Positions 35,783 through 44,803 of a stretch of 64,000 nucleotides of DNA are shown piece by piece. The position numbers and the translations under genes are program-made. This DNA is from an uncultured Lachnospiraceae bacterium. Lineage in GTDB: Bacteria; Bacillota; Clostridia; Lachnospirales; Lachnospiraceae. Where the stretch lies: positions 34,560-98,559 of the forward strand of contig CAJOID010000013.1 in NCBI GenBank assembly GCA_905234595.1, given 5' to 3'. The notes under the pieces are model-generated. The model did no database searches. It was not told the origin of the DNA and saw nothing but the letters and a program-made list of their open reading frames with translations. The number at the start of each line of letters is the position of its first letter. The stretch's first letter is position 1.

Positions 35783-36775
35783 ATGAATTCCTTCGGTATA
35801 GACTTAGGTACCAGCAATATCAAGATATATGACGGCAATGACGGGCATACTCTTATCGAGAAGAATATGATCGCCGTTAATGACAGCGGTGAACTTTTTG
35901 CATACGGAGATTCCGCATATGAGATGTATGAGAAAGCTCCGGCCAATATTCATCTGTCATACCCTCTGTGTAACGGTGTGATCGCAGAACTCAGGTATGA
36001 GCAGATCCTCGTAAGGAACTTTCTGACCGATCTGATGAAAGGTAACTGCCATCCCGCCGACTATTATGTTGCAATTCCCTGGGATGTTACCGAAGTGGAG
36101 AAGAGAGCATTCTATGATCTGGTAAAGGATGCCAATGTCAAGGCCAAGAAGATCATGATCGTTGAGAAGGCCGTAGCTGATGGTATCGGCATGAATATCG
36201 ATGTACTTAACGCTCAGGGTGTGCTTGTTGTTAATGTGGGTTTTGATACCACAGAAATATCCATCCTTTCTCTGGGTGGAATAGTACTGTCCAAACTGAT
36301 CAAAGTCGGCGGTCTTAAGTTTGATGACTCCATACGTAATGCCATACGTACGGAATACAGCCTGATAGTAGGCGGCAAAACTGCAGCCGGCGTAAAGAAC
36401 AGTTTAAGAGAACTCGAAGAAAACCGCGAATCCGCTGTAGTCTACGGCAGGGATATAGTTACCGGACTGCCCGTGGAAAGAGCGATCCCGACCGATCTTA
36501 TCGACAGCTGCCTGAAGGAGAACTTCGCTACTATCATCGATAATGTCAGAGTGATACTGGAGCGTACTCCTCCCGAACTCGCGGCTGATATATATAAACA
36601 CGGTCTGTATCTGACAGGAGGTACATCTCAGACAGCCGGCCTCGTGGAACAGCTTGCCTCAGGTACCGGTCTCAAGGTTAACCTGTCGGATTCACCCATG
36701 ACCAGTGTCGTAGACGGCCTGGCCAAGATCATAGAAGACGATCACTACAGAACGGTGGCTTACGCTCCCAGATAA
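35783..36775 (+). CDS. mreB: MreB/Mbl-type actin homologue with divergent nucleotide-binding loop
   Basis: 330 residues, near the usual 335-345. Phosphate-1 loop FGIDLGTSNIKIY is conserved, but the phosphate-2 loop, normally V-D-I-G-G-G-T-T, reads VNVGFDTTE (residues 150-158), and the E-E-P-x-A-A-A-I-G element reads VEKAVADGIG. The adenosine motif LYLTGGTSQTAG is present. MreB filaments steer lateral wall synthesis; here the changed loops suggest weak or absent ATP hydrolysis. Placed directly before mreC. AAGGAGCACAC precedes the start. Confidence 0.88.
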   Translation: MNSFGIDLGTSNIKIYDGNDGHTLIEKNMIAVNDSGELFAYGDSAYEMYEKAPANIHLSYPLCNGVIAELRYEQILVRNFLTDLMKGNCHPADYYVAIPWDVTEVEKRAFYDLVKDANVKAKKIMIVEKAVADGIGMNIDVLNAQGVLVVNVGFDTTEISILSLGGIVLSKLIKVGGLKFDDSIRNAIRTEYSLIVGGKTAAGVKNSLRELEENRESAVVYGRDIVTGLPVERAIPTDLIDSCLKENFATIIDNVRVILERTPPELAADIYKHGLYLTGGTSQTAGLVEQLASGTGLKVNLSDSPMTSVVDGLAKIIEDDHYRTVAYAPR

Positions 36776-36780
36776 TCATT

Positions 36781-37650
36781 ATGAGTCCTGTTATTCAGCA
36801 AAAAGGGGAGAAATTTACCTTTACCAGTAAATATCTCCTCTTTATTTTAACAATTCTATGCACTGTGCTGATGATACTGTGCTACACCACATCTTTTATG
36901 GGTTCTGCCTTGAATTATGCGGTGGGTTTCATTGTTACACCCTTCGAAAAAGGAATATCGGAGACCGGCTATTATCTGGCTAACCGTACGGAGCAGATCG
37001 CAACTATCAGGGATCTGCTTGCGAAGAATGAAGAACTTCAGGCAAAGGTAGATGAACTGACTACCGAGAATACGCTGCTCCAGCAGGATAAGTATGAACT
37101 GATATCCCTAAGAGAACTGTATAATCTCGACAATGAATACTCATCATATGAGATGACCGGTGCGAGAGTGATAGCCAGAGATGCCGGCAACTGGTATTCA
37201 ACTTTTGTCATAGATAAAGGGTCATCCGACGGTATAGAGACAGATATGAATGTCATGGCAGGCGGCGGGCTTGTCGGCAGGGTAACAGCTGTAGGAGCTC
37301 ATTGGGCACGTGTCAAGAGCATCATAGAAGATGATTCCAATGTATCATCACAGATATTGTCCAATTCCGATACTCTCATCGTCTCCGGAAGTCTGGAGAT
37401 GTATGCCGACGGTGTTATTCCCTTCGGTCAGCTTGTGGATACCGATGATGAGGTTCATATAGGTGATAAGGTCGTGACCAGCAACATTTCGGACAAGTAT
37501 CTTCCCGGGATCCTGATAGGCTATATCGATTCGGTGAATCCCGACACCAATAACATCACTAAATCCGGTACGATCACTCCGGCAGTTGATTTTGAGCATA
37601 TATCCGATGTCCTCGTGATCATGAAGCTGAAACCCGGTACAGACGACTGA
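36781..37650 (+). CDS. mreC: Rod shape-determining protein MreC
   Basis: 289 residues: N-terminal transmembrane helix (YLLFILTILCTVLMILCY), a coiled coil (~65-105, LLAKNEELQAKVDELT), then the beta-barrel pair with VIARDAGNWYSTFVIDKGSSDGI and GGGLVGRVT. MreC links MreB to PBP2 and RodA outside the membrane. Starts 5 nt after mreB; its stop overlaps mreD. Confidence 0.95.
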   Translation: MSPVIQQKGEKFTFTSKYLLFILTILCTVLMILCYTTSFMGSALNYAVGFIVTPFEKGISETGYYLANRTEQIATIRDLLAKNEELQAKVDELTTENTLLQQDKYELISLRELYNLDNEYSSYEMTGARVIARDAGNWYSTFVIDKGSSDGIETDMNVMAGGGLVGRVTAVGAHWARVKSIIEDDSNVSSQILSNSDTLIVSGSLEMYADGVIPFGQLVDTDDEVHIGDKVVTSNISDKYLPGILIGYIDSVNPDTNNITKSGTITPAVDFEHISDVLVIMKLKPGTDD

Positions 37651-38153
37651 TGAAAAAAGTAATCATAGCTGTTCTGATGGTATGGCTTACATTCATTCTT
37701 CAGAGCAGTGTATTTTCAAGGATCAATATAGGCGGTATCGTACCCAATCTTATGATCATCCTTACCGCATGCTTCGGCTTTATGGAAGGTGAACTGGCAG
37801 GCCTGCTGGTCGGATTTGGCTGCGGTATGCTCACGGATGTTTTTTTCGGTTCCTTCAATGGTTTCTATGCACTTATATACATGTATCTCGGTTATATGAA
37901 CGGTAAGTTCTGTAATATATTCTATCCCGAGGATGTTAAACTTCCGCTGGCACTTATCATCTCTACCGATCTGTTATACGGGGTGTCATGCTATGTATTT
38001 CTGTTCCTCTTAAGGGGACGGTTTGAGATGGGCTTCTATTTCGGCCATATCATAGTTCCGGAAGTTATTGTGACCATGATCATGACTCTGGTCATGTATC
38101 CTGTCATATTATTCATCCATAACAAGTTTTACGTGATCAACAGACAGCAGTAA
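37650..38153 (+). CDS. mreD: Rod shape-determining protein MreD
   Basis: 167 residues with about five or six membrane helices, e.g. VWLTFILQSSVF and GLLVGFGCGMLTDVFFGSFNGFY. The D-x2-FG element in GLLTDxxFG form is typical of MreD. Overlaps mreC by 1 nt and precedes the PBP2 gene by 2 nt. Confidence 0.93.
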   Translation: MKKVIIAVLMVWLTFILQSSVFSRINIGGIVPNLMIILTACFGFMEGELAGLLVGFGCGMLTDVFFGSFNGFYALIYMYLGYMNGKFCNIFYPEDVKLPLALIISTDLLYGVSCYVFLFLLRGRFEMGFYFGHIIVPEVIVTMIMTLVMYPVILFIHNKFYVINRQQ

Positions 38154-38155
38154 TT

Positions 38156-41005
38156 ATGTTCGATGATATCAGAGACAGCTTAATAGGATTATTCAAGACA
38201 CGACTGCTGGTTCTGTTTGTGCTAATAGTTACATTTGGCGGAATCCTGATACATCGTGTCTTTGACCTGCAGATTGTAAACGGAGAATCATATCTGCAGG
38301 ATTTCCAGATGACGATAGAGAAGAACAGGAATATACGCGCGGCGAGGGGAAACATATATGACAGAAACGGAGAATTGCTGGCATATAATGAACTGGCCTA
38401 TTCGGTTACGATCGAGGATGTATATGAATCCGGATCCACCAAGAACGAGAAGCTGAACGCGACCATCTCCGAACTGATAGATATCATAGAAGATAACGGG
38501 GATGAATGCATAAGTGATTTCGGTATAGCGATCAACAGGCGCGGGGACTACTATTTTACGATGGACGGCAGCAGACAGCTGCGCTTCCTCGCGGATGTAT
38601 ACGGAGAGATAGATCCTGCGGATCTGGAGTACAAGGAACTGAATGCATCTCCTCAGGATGTGATCGATTATCTCTGCGGGCGTAACAGGTTCGGTATCGG
38701 CGATTACACAGATCCCAATGACAGGGATTCTTTTGTTCCCGGATACGGATATAAACCTGATGAATTACTTAAAATTCTGAATATCCGGTATAACATGAAC
38801 ACCAACAGTTTCCAGAAGTATATTGCAACCACTGTAGCTTCTGATGTAAGCCGCGAGACAGTGGCAGTAGTGCTGGAAAACGTCGACAGGCTTCCGGGTG
38901 TCGATATATCTGAGGATACCATCCGTAAATATAACTACAGTAAGTATATGTCCCAGATAATCGGATATACGGGCAAGATCGACAGGGATGAGCTCGCCGA
39001 ACTGCAGGTGCAGGATGATGAATACGATCTGAATGATACCGTAGGTAAATCCGGTATAGAATCGTCTCTGGAACTGGCACTTCAGGGTACCAAAGGACGT
39101 GAGACCGTCTATGTCGACAATGTGGGTAAAGAGATCTCCGTTACGGATCATGTAGATCCGATCGCAGGTGACGACATATATCTGACTATCGATAAGGATC
39201 TGCAGATAGCCGCCACCAACATCATCGAAGAGAAACTGGCAGCCATTATACTGGCGAATATCAAAGAGTATAAACCCGCCGAGAATTCATCGAGTTCCCA
39301 GATAGTCATCCCCATATACAGCGTATATTTTGCATGCATAGAGAATAATGTCATTGATATAGATCATTTCTACGATAAATATGCATCCGAGACCGAGACT
39401 GCCGTATATGATGTATATACGGCCAAATATGCGGCTGTTCTTGAGCGCCTTGAAGATGAATTATACAACGCAAAAACACCATATCAGGATCTCTCCAAGG
39501 AATATCAGGTATATGAATCGCTGATCGCATCCAGGTTATATGCCGACGGTATCCTCATGGAAAGTGAAGTTGATAAATCGGACCCGATGTATATCGCCTG
39601 GACAACGGATGAGACGATATCGCTGGCCGAATATCTGGAATACTGTATAGCAATGAACTGGGTCGACGTATCGCTGCTTGATATGAGTAATGAATATTCC
39701 GATTCCAGTGAGATATTCTCACGTATCGTGGATCATATCAGATATATCCTGGATGATAACCGTGAGTTTACAAACAAATTATACAAGTATATGCTCTTAA
39801 ATGACGAGATCACAGGCAGACAGATATGTCAGATCCTGCTCGATCAGGATAAGGTACATATCCCTGAGGATGAGTACAGAAACTTCGAAGCAGGAGCCGA
39901 GACCTCATATGCTTTTATGCATAACAGGATCCAAAATCTGGACCTGACGCCTGCAGACCTGGCGCTCGATCCCTGTACGGGCTCCATTGTGGTTACCGAC
40001 GTTAACACCGGTGAAGTACTCGCTCTGGTCAGTTATCCTTCTTATGACAACAATAAGATGGCTAACGGCGTCGATGCCGAGTATTATGCTCGCATCAGAG
40101 AGAGTCAGGCTTCTCCGCTCATCAATTATGCCACCTACCAGAAGACTGCTCCCGGATCGACATTTAAGATGGTCACGGCGACGGCGGGATTGATGGAGGA
40201 TGTGATCAGTACGACCGATACGATCACATGTCTGGGTATATTCGACAAGATAGATACCCCTGCCAGATGCTGGATATATCCGGGTGCTCACGGTTCTCTG
40301 AATGTGAGCGGCGGTATCAGACACTCATGTAACTGTTTCTTCTATGAAGTCGGATACAAGCTTTCAACTGTCTCGGACTCTTACAGTTCGGACACCGGTC
40401 TTGAAAGGCTTGCCAAGTATGCCGATATGTACGGCTTAAGCGAGACTACAGGGATCCAGATAGATGAAGCGATGCCGGAGATCTCTGACATGGACCCTGT
40501 TCGAAGCGCCATAGGTCAGGGTACACACAACTTTACGACGGTAGGTCTGTCCCGATATGTGACAGCCGTAGCCAACAACGGCACATGTTATAATCTGACA
40601 CTTGTATCGAGATCCACGGATTATGCCGGGAATATAAAGGATGAATACCCCGCCGCGGTCAGGAACACCATAGTGATGCCTGATGCGTATTGGAATGCCA
40701 TCCACACCGGTATGAGAGGAGTGGTTGAATCCAAGGCATACTATTCGGATCTGGCTGTAAATGTTGCGGGTAAGACCGGTACCGCACAGGAATCGAAGTC
40801 CAGACCCAACCATGCACTGTTTGTGAGCTATGCGCCTTATGAGGATCCCGAGATTTCGGTCACAGTACGTGTGGCACACGGTTATACATCGGATTATGCC
40901 GCGCAGATAGCCAGAGAAGTATATAAGTACTATTTCGGGCTGATCACGGAAGAAGAAGTAACAAACAATGTAACCATAGAAGAAGGAACAATAAACGGAG
41001 ATTAA
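38156..41005 (+). CDS. Penicillin-binding protein 2 (elongasome transpeptidase) with long insertion
   Basis: 949 residues, well above the ~650-720 usual for PBP2. Short cytoplasmic start, a membrane helix (LLVLFVLIVTFGGILIH), pedestal with ARGNIYDRNGELLAYN and VGKSGIESSLE, then the transpeptidase domain: SxxK Ser668 (GSTFKM), SxN (HSCNCFF), KTG (AGKTGTAQ). Between AATNIIEEKLAA (~360) and TGEVLALVSYPSYD (~600) lies an acidic ~220-residue insertion not found in model PBP2 proteins. It crosslinks lateral peptidoglycan with RodA as glycosyltransferase partner. Confidence 0.93.
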   Translation: MFDDIRDSLIGLFKTRLLVLFVLIVTFGGILIHRVFDLQIVNGESYLQDFQMTIEKNRNIRAARGNIYDRNGELLAYNELAYSVTIEDVYESGSTKNEKLNATISELIDIIEDNGDECISDFGIAINRRGDYYFTMDGSRQLRFLADVYGEIDPADLEYKELNASPQDVIDYLCGRNRFGIGDYTDPNDRDSFVPGYGYKPDELLKILNIRYNMNTNSFQKYIATTVASDVSRETVAVVLENVDRLPGVDISEDTIRKYNYSKYMSQIIGYTGKIDRDELAELQVQDDEYDLNDTVGKSGIESSLELALQGTKGRETVYVDNVGKEISVTDHVDPIAGDDIYLTIDKDLQIAATNIIEEKLAAIILANIKEYKPAENSSSSQIVIPIYSVYFACIENNVIDIDHFYDKYASETETAVYDVYTAKYAAVLERLEDELYNAKTPYQDLSKEYQVYESLIASRLYADGILMESEVDKSDPMYIAWTTDETISLAEYLEYCIAMNWVDVSLLDMSNEYSDSSEIFSRIVDHIRYILDDNREFTNKLYKYMLLNDEITGRQICQILLDQDKVHIPEDEYRNFEAGAETSYAFMHNRIQNLDLTPADLALDPCTGSIVVTDVNTGEVLALVSYPSYDNNKMANGVDAEYYARIRESQASPLINYATYQKTAPGSTFKMVTATAGLMEDVISTTDTITCLGIFDKIDTPARCWIYPGAHGSLNVSGGIRHSCNCFFYEVGYKLSTVSDSYSSDTGLERLAKYADMYGLSETTGIQIDEAMPEISDMDPVRSAIGQGTHNFTTVGLSRYVTAVANNGTCYNLTLVSRSTDYAGNIKDEYPAAVRNTIVMPDAYWNAIHTGMRGVVESKAYYSDLAVNVAGKTGTAQESKSRPNHALFVSYAPYEDPEISVTVRVAHGYTSDYAAQIAREVYKYYFGLITEEEVTNNVTIEEGTINGD

Positions 41006-41009
41006 GTTT

Positions 41010-41720
41010 ATGGCAGGAACGGTAGTGATCAAAAGTTACAGGAACGGGCTCAGTGTACATATGGATCCCGATGCCGACATAGAGGTTATCAAGCAGGATC
41101 TGGCTGATAAATTCCGCGAATCCGCTTCGTTCTTCAAAGATGCCAACGTGGCCATCAGCTTTGAAGACCGTAAGATAGATTCGCAGACGGAGCGTGATCT
41201 GGTAAATATCATTACTTCATCGAGCAATGTGAAGGTGGCATGCGTGGCCGGTCATAACAAACTGACTCAGGCCATGCTGGAAAACGCTCTGGGCTGTCTT
41301 GAATTCAAATCCGAGACCCAGAAGGATGTCAGCGTACAGATATACAAAGGCACCGTAAAAGATAATGCCATCGTGGATGTACCGGGTTCGATACTGATCC
41401 TCGGAGATGTATATCCGGGCACCGCAGTGATCGCCGGAGGTGATATATATGTTCTCGGCGGGCTGTTCGGTCAGGCTCAGGCCGGCAATAACGGAGATCC
41501 TGACAGGATCATAGTTGCCCTTGAGATGAATCCCGAGAAACTCAGGATAGCCGGCATCAAATATCATCCTGCAGACAAGCCCAAATGGACCATCAAGAGC
41601 AAATCGGCTCCACAGCCCAAAATGGCCAGACTGCAGGGAACGGATCTGGTCATGGAGACCATAGATAACAATTTCTGGAAGAGATTTAAATACAGCGATG
41701 ATCAAGCTTTACCGGATTAG
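41010..41720 (+). CDS. minC: Septum-site determining protein MinC, orphan and divergent
   Basis: 236 residues. N-terminal FtsZ-binding domain (~1-105), C-terminal beta-helix from GSILILGDVYPGTAVIAGGDIYVLG. The usual L-R-G-x-A-[HL]-A-G element of the MinD-contacting face reads LFGQAQAG (152-159), so the conserved arginine is gone. minD and minE, which usually follow minC in related genomes, are absent; rodA starts inside the last codons. The tail after residue ~205 is unusually basic. FtsZ inhibition may persist, but MinD recruitment is doubtful. Confidence 0.9.
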   Translation: MAGTVVIKSYRNGLSVHMDPDADIEVIKQDLADKFRESASFFKDANVAISFEDRKIDSQTERDLVNIITSSSNVKVACVAGHNKLTQAMLENALGCLEFKSETQKDVSVQIYKGTVKDNAIVDVPGSILILGDVYPGTAVIAGGDIYVLGGLFGQAQAGNNGDPDRIIVALEMNPEKLRIAGIKYHPADKPKWTIKSKSAPQPKMARLQGTDLVMETIDNNFWKRFKYSDDQALPD

Positions 41721-42822
41721 GGATTATGATTTCAAGTTAATAGTATTTGTGATCGCATTGTCGATCATCGGGATATTTGCCGTCAGCAGTGCGAACGCAT
41801 CTTATCATAACCGCCAGATAATGGGAGTTGTTTTGGGTGTGTTCCTCATGCTTGTTGTTTCGTTTTTTGATTACAACATAATTCTCAGATTATACTGGGT
41901 GATATACGTCGCCAATATCATTCTGCTGACACTCGTTCGCATACAGGGTGCCAGATCCCACGGTGCTACCAGATGGCTTAATATCGGAGGCTTTCAGTTT
42001 CAGCCTTCGGAAACGGCCAAGATCATGATGATAATATTCTTTGCGGCATTCTTTATGAGACATGCTGAGGAACTGAAGAATTTCAGATTCTTTGTCATAG
42101 CACTGACGCTTTTTGCTCCTATATTTTATCTGATCTATTCACAGCCCGATATGTCCACTTCCATTGTCATAATCGTACTGTTTGCGATCCTGTTTTTTGA
42201 AGCGGGCATAAGCTGGAAGGTGGTCCTGGGTGTATTGGCCGTGGCTGTGCCCACTTTTATCATATTGCTGATGATGATACTTCAATCGGACCAGGATATC
42301 ATCAATGAATATCAGCAGGACAGAATACTTGCATTCTTAAATCCCGAGGAATATACGACATCAGGTGCCTATCAGCAGAACAACTCCGTAATGGCAATAG
42401 GATCCGGACAGCTGATGGGTAAAGGTTATAATTCCGATGAGATAAATTCGGTTAAAAACGGTAACTTTATCTCCGAACCGCAGACGGATTTTATATTTGC
42501 GGTAATAGGCGAAGAGTTCGGTTTTATAGGCACATGTACTGTCATCCTACTGTTGATTTTCATCTCGATAGAATGTATTATTATAGCTAAGCGAGCGAAG
42601 GATCTGGCAGGACTTATAATCGCTGCGGGCATGGGGAGCCTGATAGCGATACAGGGGTTTCTAAATATAGGTGTTGCCACACAGCTGGTCCCGAATACGG
42701 GGCTTCCGCTTCCTTTTGTCAGTTATGGACTGACTAGCTTGGTTAGTCTGTATATAGGCATCGGACTGGTATTGAATGTACGTCTGCAATGCAATATACG
42801 GACCAGAGAGGGGATTTCATGA
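41698..42822 (+). CDS. rodA: Elongasome peptidoglycan glycosyltransferase RodA
   Basis: 374 residues with ten membrane helices of the SEDS family. Signatures: RWLNIGGFQFQPSETAKI, FTYSQPD-like YSQPDMST, and the C-terminal GVATQLVPNTGLPLPFVSYG. It polymerises glycan strands with the PBP2 encoded 0.7 kb upstream. The 23-nt overlap with minC is unusual and suggests a deletion joined the two genes. The start is followed by an ATGA overlap into mgsA. Confidence 0.94.
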   Translation: MIKLYRIRDYDFKLIVFVIALSIIGIFAVSSANASYHNRQIMGVVLGVFLMLVVSFFDYNIILRLYWVIYVANIILLTLVRIQGARSHGATRWLNIGGFQFQPSETAKIMMIIFFAAFFMRHAEELKNFRFFVIALTLFAPIFYLIYSQPDMSTSIVIIVLFAILFFEAGISWKVVLGVLAVAVPTFIILLMMILQSDQDIINEYQQDRILAFLNPEEYTTSGAYQQNNSVMAIGSGQLMGKGYNSDEINSVKNGNFISEPQTDFIFAVIGEEFGFIGTCTVILLLIFISIECIIIAKRAKDLAGLIIAAGMGSLIAIQGFLNIGVATQLVPNTGLPLPFVSYGLTSLVSLYIGIGLVLNVRLQCNIRTREGIS

Positions 42823-43214
42823 ATATAGCACTGATGGCACACGATGCTAAGAAGAAGCTTATGCAGAATTTCTGCATAGCTTACAGGGGTATACTCAGCA
42901 AGAACGATCTCTATGCTACGGGAACTACCGGCAGGCTCATAGAGGAAGTCACTAATCTGAATATACACAAATATCTCGCAGGTCACCTGGGTGGAGAGCA
43001 GCAGATAGGTGCTCAGATAGAGCATAATCAGATCGATCTGGTCATTTTCCTGAGAGATCCGCTCAGTCCCAAGTCTCATGAACCGGATATAAGCAATATC
43101 AGCAAGCTTTGCGATATGCACAACATACCGCTTGCGACTAATCTGGCCAGCGCCGAGCTGCTGATCAAGTCTCTCGACAGAGGCGATATGGAATGGCGCG
43201 AGATGTATAAGTAA
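42819..43214 (+). CDS. mgsA: Methylglyoxal synthase
   Basis: 131 residues from ATG 42819 (ATGA overlap with rodA, GAGAGGGG upstream). Converts dihydroxyacetone phosphate to methylglyoxal. Motifs: IALMAHDAKK, YATGTTGRLI, GHLGGEQQIGAQI and the catalytic-Asp segment FLRDPLSPKSHEPDI. The rodA-mgsA order is shared by related clostridia. Confidence 0.95.
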   Translation: MNIALMAHDAKKKLMQNFCIAYRGILSKNDLYATGTTGRLIEEVTNLNIHKYLAGHLGGEQQIGAQIEHNQIDLVIFLRDPLSPKSHEPDISNISKLCDMHNIPLATNLASAELLIKSLDRGDMEWREMYK

Positions 43215-43230
43215 TCACGGGATTCATTAT

Positions 43231-44250
43231 ATGCATTCATTTTCTTTTTTATCTACACATAGAGGAGCGTGCTTTATTAAAAGAATATGCATGCTCCTTT
43301 TTACTGTTCTGATAAGTGTATCCATATGCGGATGCGGCGCTGATTATGCCGCTCCGTATCAGGTTCACAACACCATATCTGCCTATAATGTGGGCGTTAT
43401 GGAGGAAGCCGCTTCCACCTATCCGGCATTTGCGGAAGACCTGTGTATCGTTGCGGGCAATCTTAATGCCGAAGATATCAATATGGGAGATACCGAAGCG
43501 GCCAGCCTGTTTGACATGAACAATGCCGATACACTATATGCCAAGAATCCCAATGCACAGATGCATCCGGCTTCACTGACCAAGATCATGACAGCATTGG
43601 TGGCCCTTAAATATGCTTCTCCCGATCTGATGCTGACCGCATCCGAAAATGTCAAGATCGAGGAACCCGGTGCGCAGCTTATGGGCCTCAAACCCGGTGA
43701 CCAGATGACTCTGGATCAGGCATTGCATGTGCTGCTCATTTATTCCGCGAATGATGTGGCCATCATGATCGCTGAGGGTATTGGAGGAACCGTTGATGCG
43801 TTCTGCGATCTGATGAACGAAGAAGCCATCTCGATAGGAGCCACGAACTCACATTTCACCAATCCGAACGGTCTGACGCAGGATGAGCATTATGTCACTG
43901 CTTATGATATGTATCTGATATTCAGAGCCGCACTTCAGTACAGTCTGTTTAACGAGATCATACAGATGCCCACATATGATACGGTATATTACAGTGCCGA
44001 CGGGACTCAGAAGGAACTGAGTGTGGAATCTACGGTGCTGTATACCAAAGGAGGATATAACAGTCCGGATCAGATCACTGTTATCGGAGGCAAGACCGGT
44101 ACGACCAGCGCGGCAGGACACTGTCTGATCCTTTATACCAGAGACAGCACGGGCAGCCCGTATATTGCCGTTATCATGAACGCTGATTCTGCCGAGGTAC
44201 TTTATGAGCAGATGAATAAACTGCTCGATTATATTAATCAGGGTGTGTAA
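43231..44250 (+). CDS. D-alanyl-D-alanine carboxypeptidase (DacF-type), probable lipoprotein
   Basis: 339 residues. S11 peptidase motifs: Ser115-x-x-Lys118 (PASLTKIMTA), SAN (YSANDVAI), KTG (GGKTGTTSAAGH). It trims pentapeptides to tetrapeptides at the membrane. The N-terminus has basic residues (FIKRICM), a short hydrophobic stretch and SICGC, a possible lipobox. The start is uncertain: ATG 43231 has a poor SD, and ATG 43291 would cut away the basic part of the signal. A terminator-like hairpin lies between these two codons. Confidence 0.88.
   Translation: MHSFSFLSTHRGACFIKRICMLLFTVLISVSICGCGADYAAPYQVHNTISAYNVGVMEEAASTYPAFAEDLCIVAGNLNAEDINMGDTEAASLFDMNNADTLYAKNPNAQMHPASLTKIMTALVALKYASPDLMLTASENVKIEEPGAQLMGLKPGDQMTLDQALHVLLIYSANDVAIMIAEGIGGTVDAFCDLMNEEAISIGATNSHFTNPNGLTQDEHYVTAYDMYLIFRAALQYSLFNEIIQMPTYDTVYYSADGTQKELSVESTVLYTKGGYNSPDQITVIGGKTGTTSAAGHCLILYTRDSTGSPYIAVIMNADSAEVLYEQMNKLLDYINQGV
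43264..43302 (+). terminator. Terminator-like hairpin inside the 5' end of the carboxypeptidase gene
   Basis: GGAGCGTGC (43264-43272) pairs with GCATGCTCC (43289-43297) with one G-U, followed by TTTTT. It would end the mre-minC-rodA-mgsA transcript or attenuate the carboxypeptidase. Confidence 0.55.
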
Positions 44251-44253
44251 ATA

Positions 44254-44282
44254 TTGAAGTACAGTCTCGGATGATGTATAAT
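44254..44282 (+). promoter_or_regulatory. Strong sigma-A promoter for the P-loop gene
   Basis: TTGAAG (44254-44259), 17 bp, TATAAT (44277-44282). Confidence 0.75.
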
Positions 44283-44331
44283 CATTTTATGGATTTTCAC
44301 ATCCAAATTCTTTCTTAGGAGGTACAGTCCC

Positions 44332-44751
44332 ATGGTCCAGTTGATAGTCGGAGATAAGGGCAAAGGCAAAACTAAAGTTCTACTTGATAAAGTAAATAAT
44401 GAGATAAAAACGATAAACGGTAATGTTGTGTATCTGGATAAGAGCACAGAGCACATGTTCGAGCTCAATAACAGAATAAGACTCATCGATGTATGTGAGT
44501 ACAACATAACAAATGCCGATCAGTTCATAGGATTTGTAACAGGTATCATTTCACAGGATCACGATCTGGAGCAGATGTATCTGGATTGCCTGATGAAGAT
44601 AGCAAACATAGACAGCGACGGTATAGTACCTCTTATTACCGAGATCAATAAAGTCAGCGAGGCATTTAAGGTAGATTTCATAGTAAGTGTGACAATGGAC
44701 TCCGGAAATGTACCTTCAGAGCTCAAAGATATGGTGATTGAAGCTTTATAA
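44332..44751 (+). CDS. Small P-loop protein, function unknown
   Basis: 139 residues. A Walker A motif at the very N-terminus, IVGDKGKGKTKVLL (G-x4-G-K-T), is followed by an alpha/beta fold, but no clear Walker B or sensor motif is visible. The strand VDFIVSVTMD near the C-terminus could be a core strand. Such proteins are sometimes labelled PilT-like in Lachnospiraceae, without evidence for pili here. TTAGGAGGTACAG sets the start. Own strong promoter and terminator suggest high, independent expression. Confidence 0.75.
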   Translation: MVQLIVGDKGKGKTKVLLDKVNNEIKTINGNVVYLDKSTEHMFELNNRIRLIDVCEYNITNADQFIGFVTGIISQDHDLEQMYLDCLMKIANIDSDGIVPLITEINKVSEAFKVDFIVSVTMDSGNVPSELKDMVIEAL

Positions 44752-44765
44752 TCTGACTACATAAG

Positions 44766-44790
44766 CCCCCGGGTGACCGGGGGTTTTATT
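44766..44790 (+). terminator. Terminator after the P-loop gene
   Basis: CCCCCGG (44766-44772) / CCGGGGG (44777-44783), GTGA loop, then TTTTATTT. Confidence 0.9.
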
Positions 44791-44803
44791 TGATGTAAGG
44801 GAT

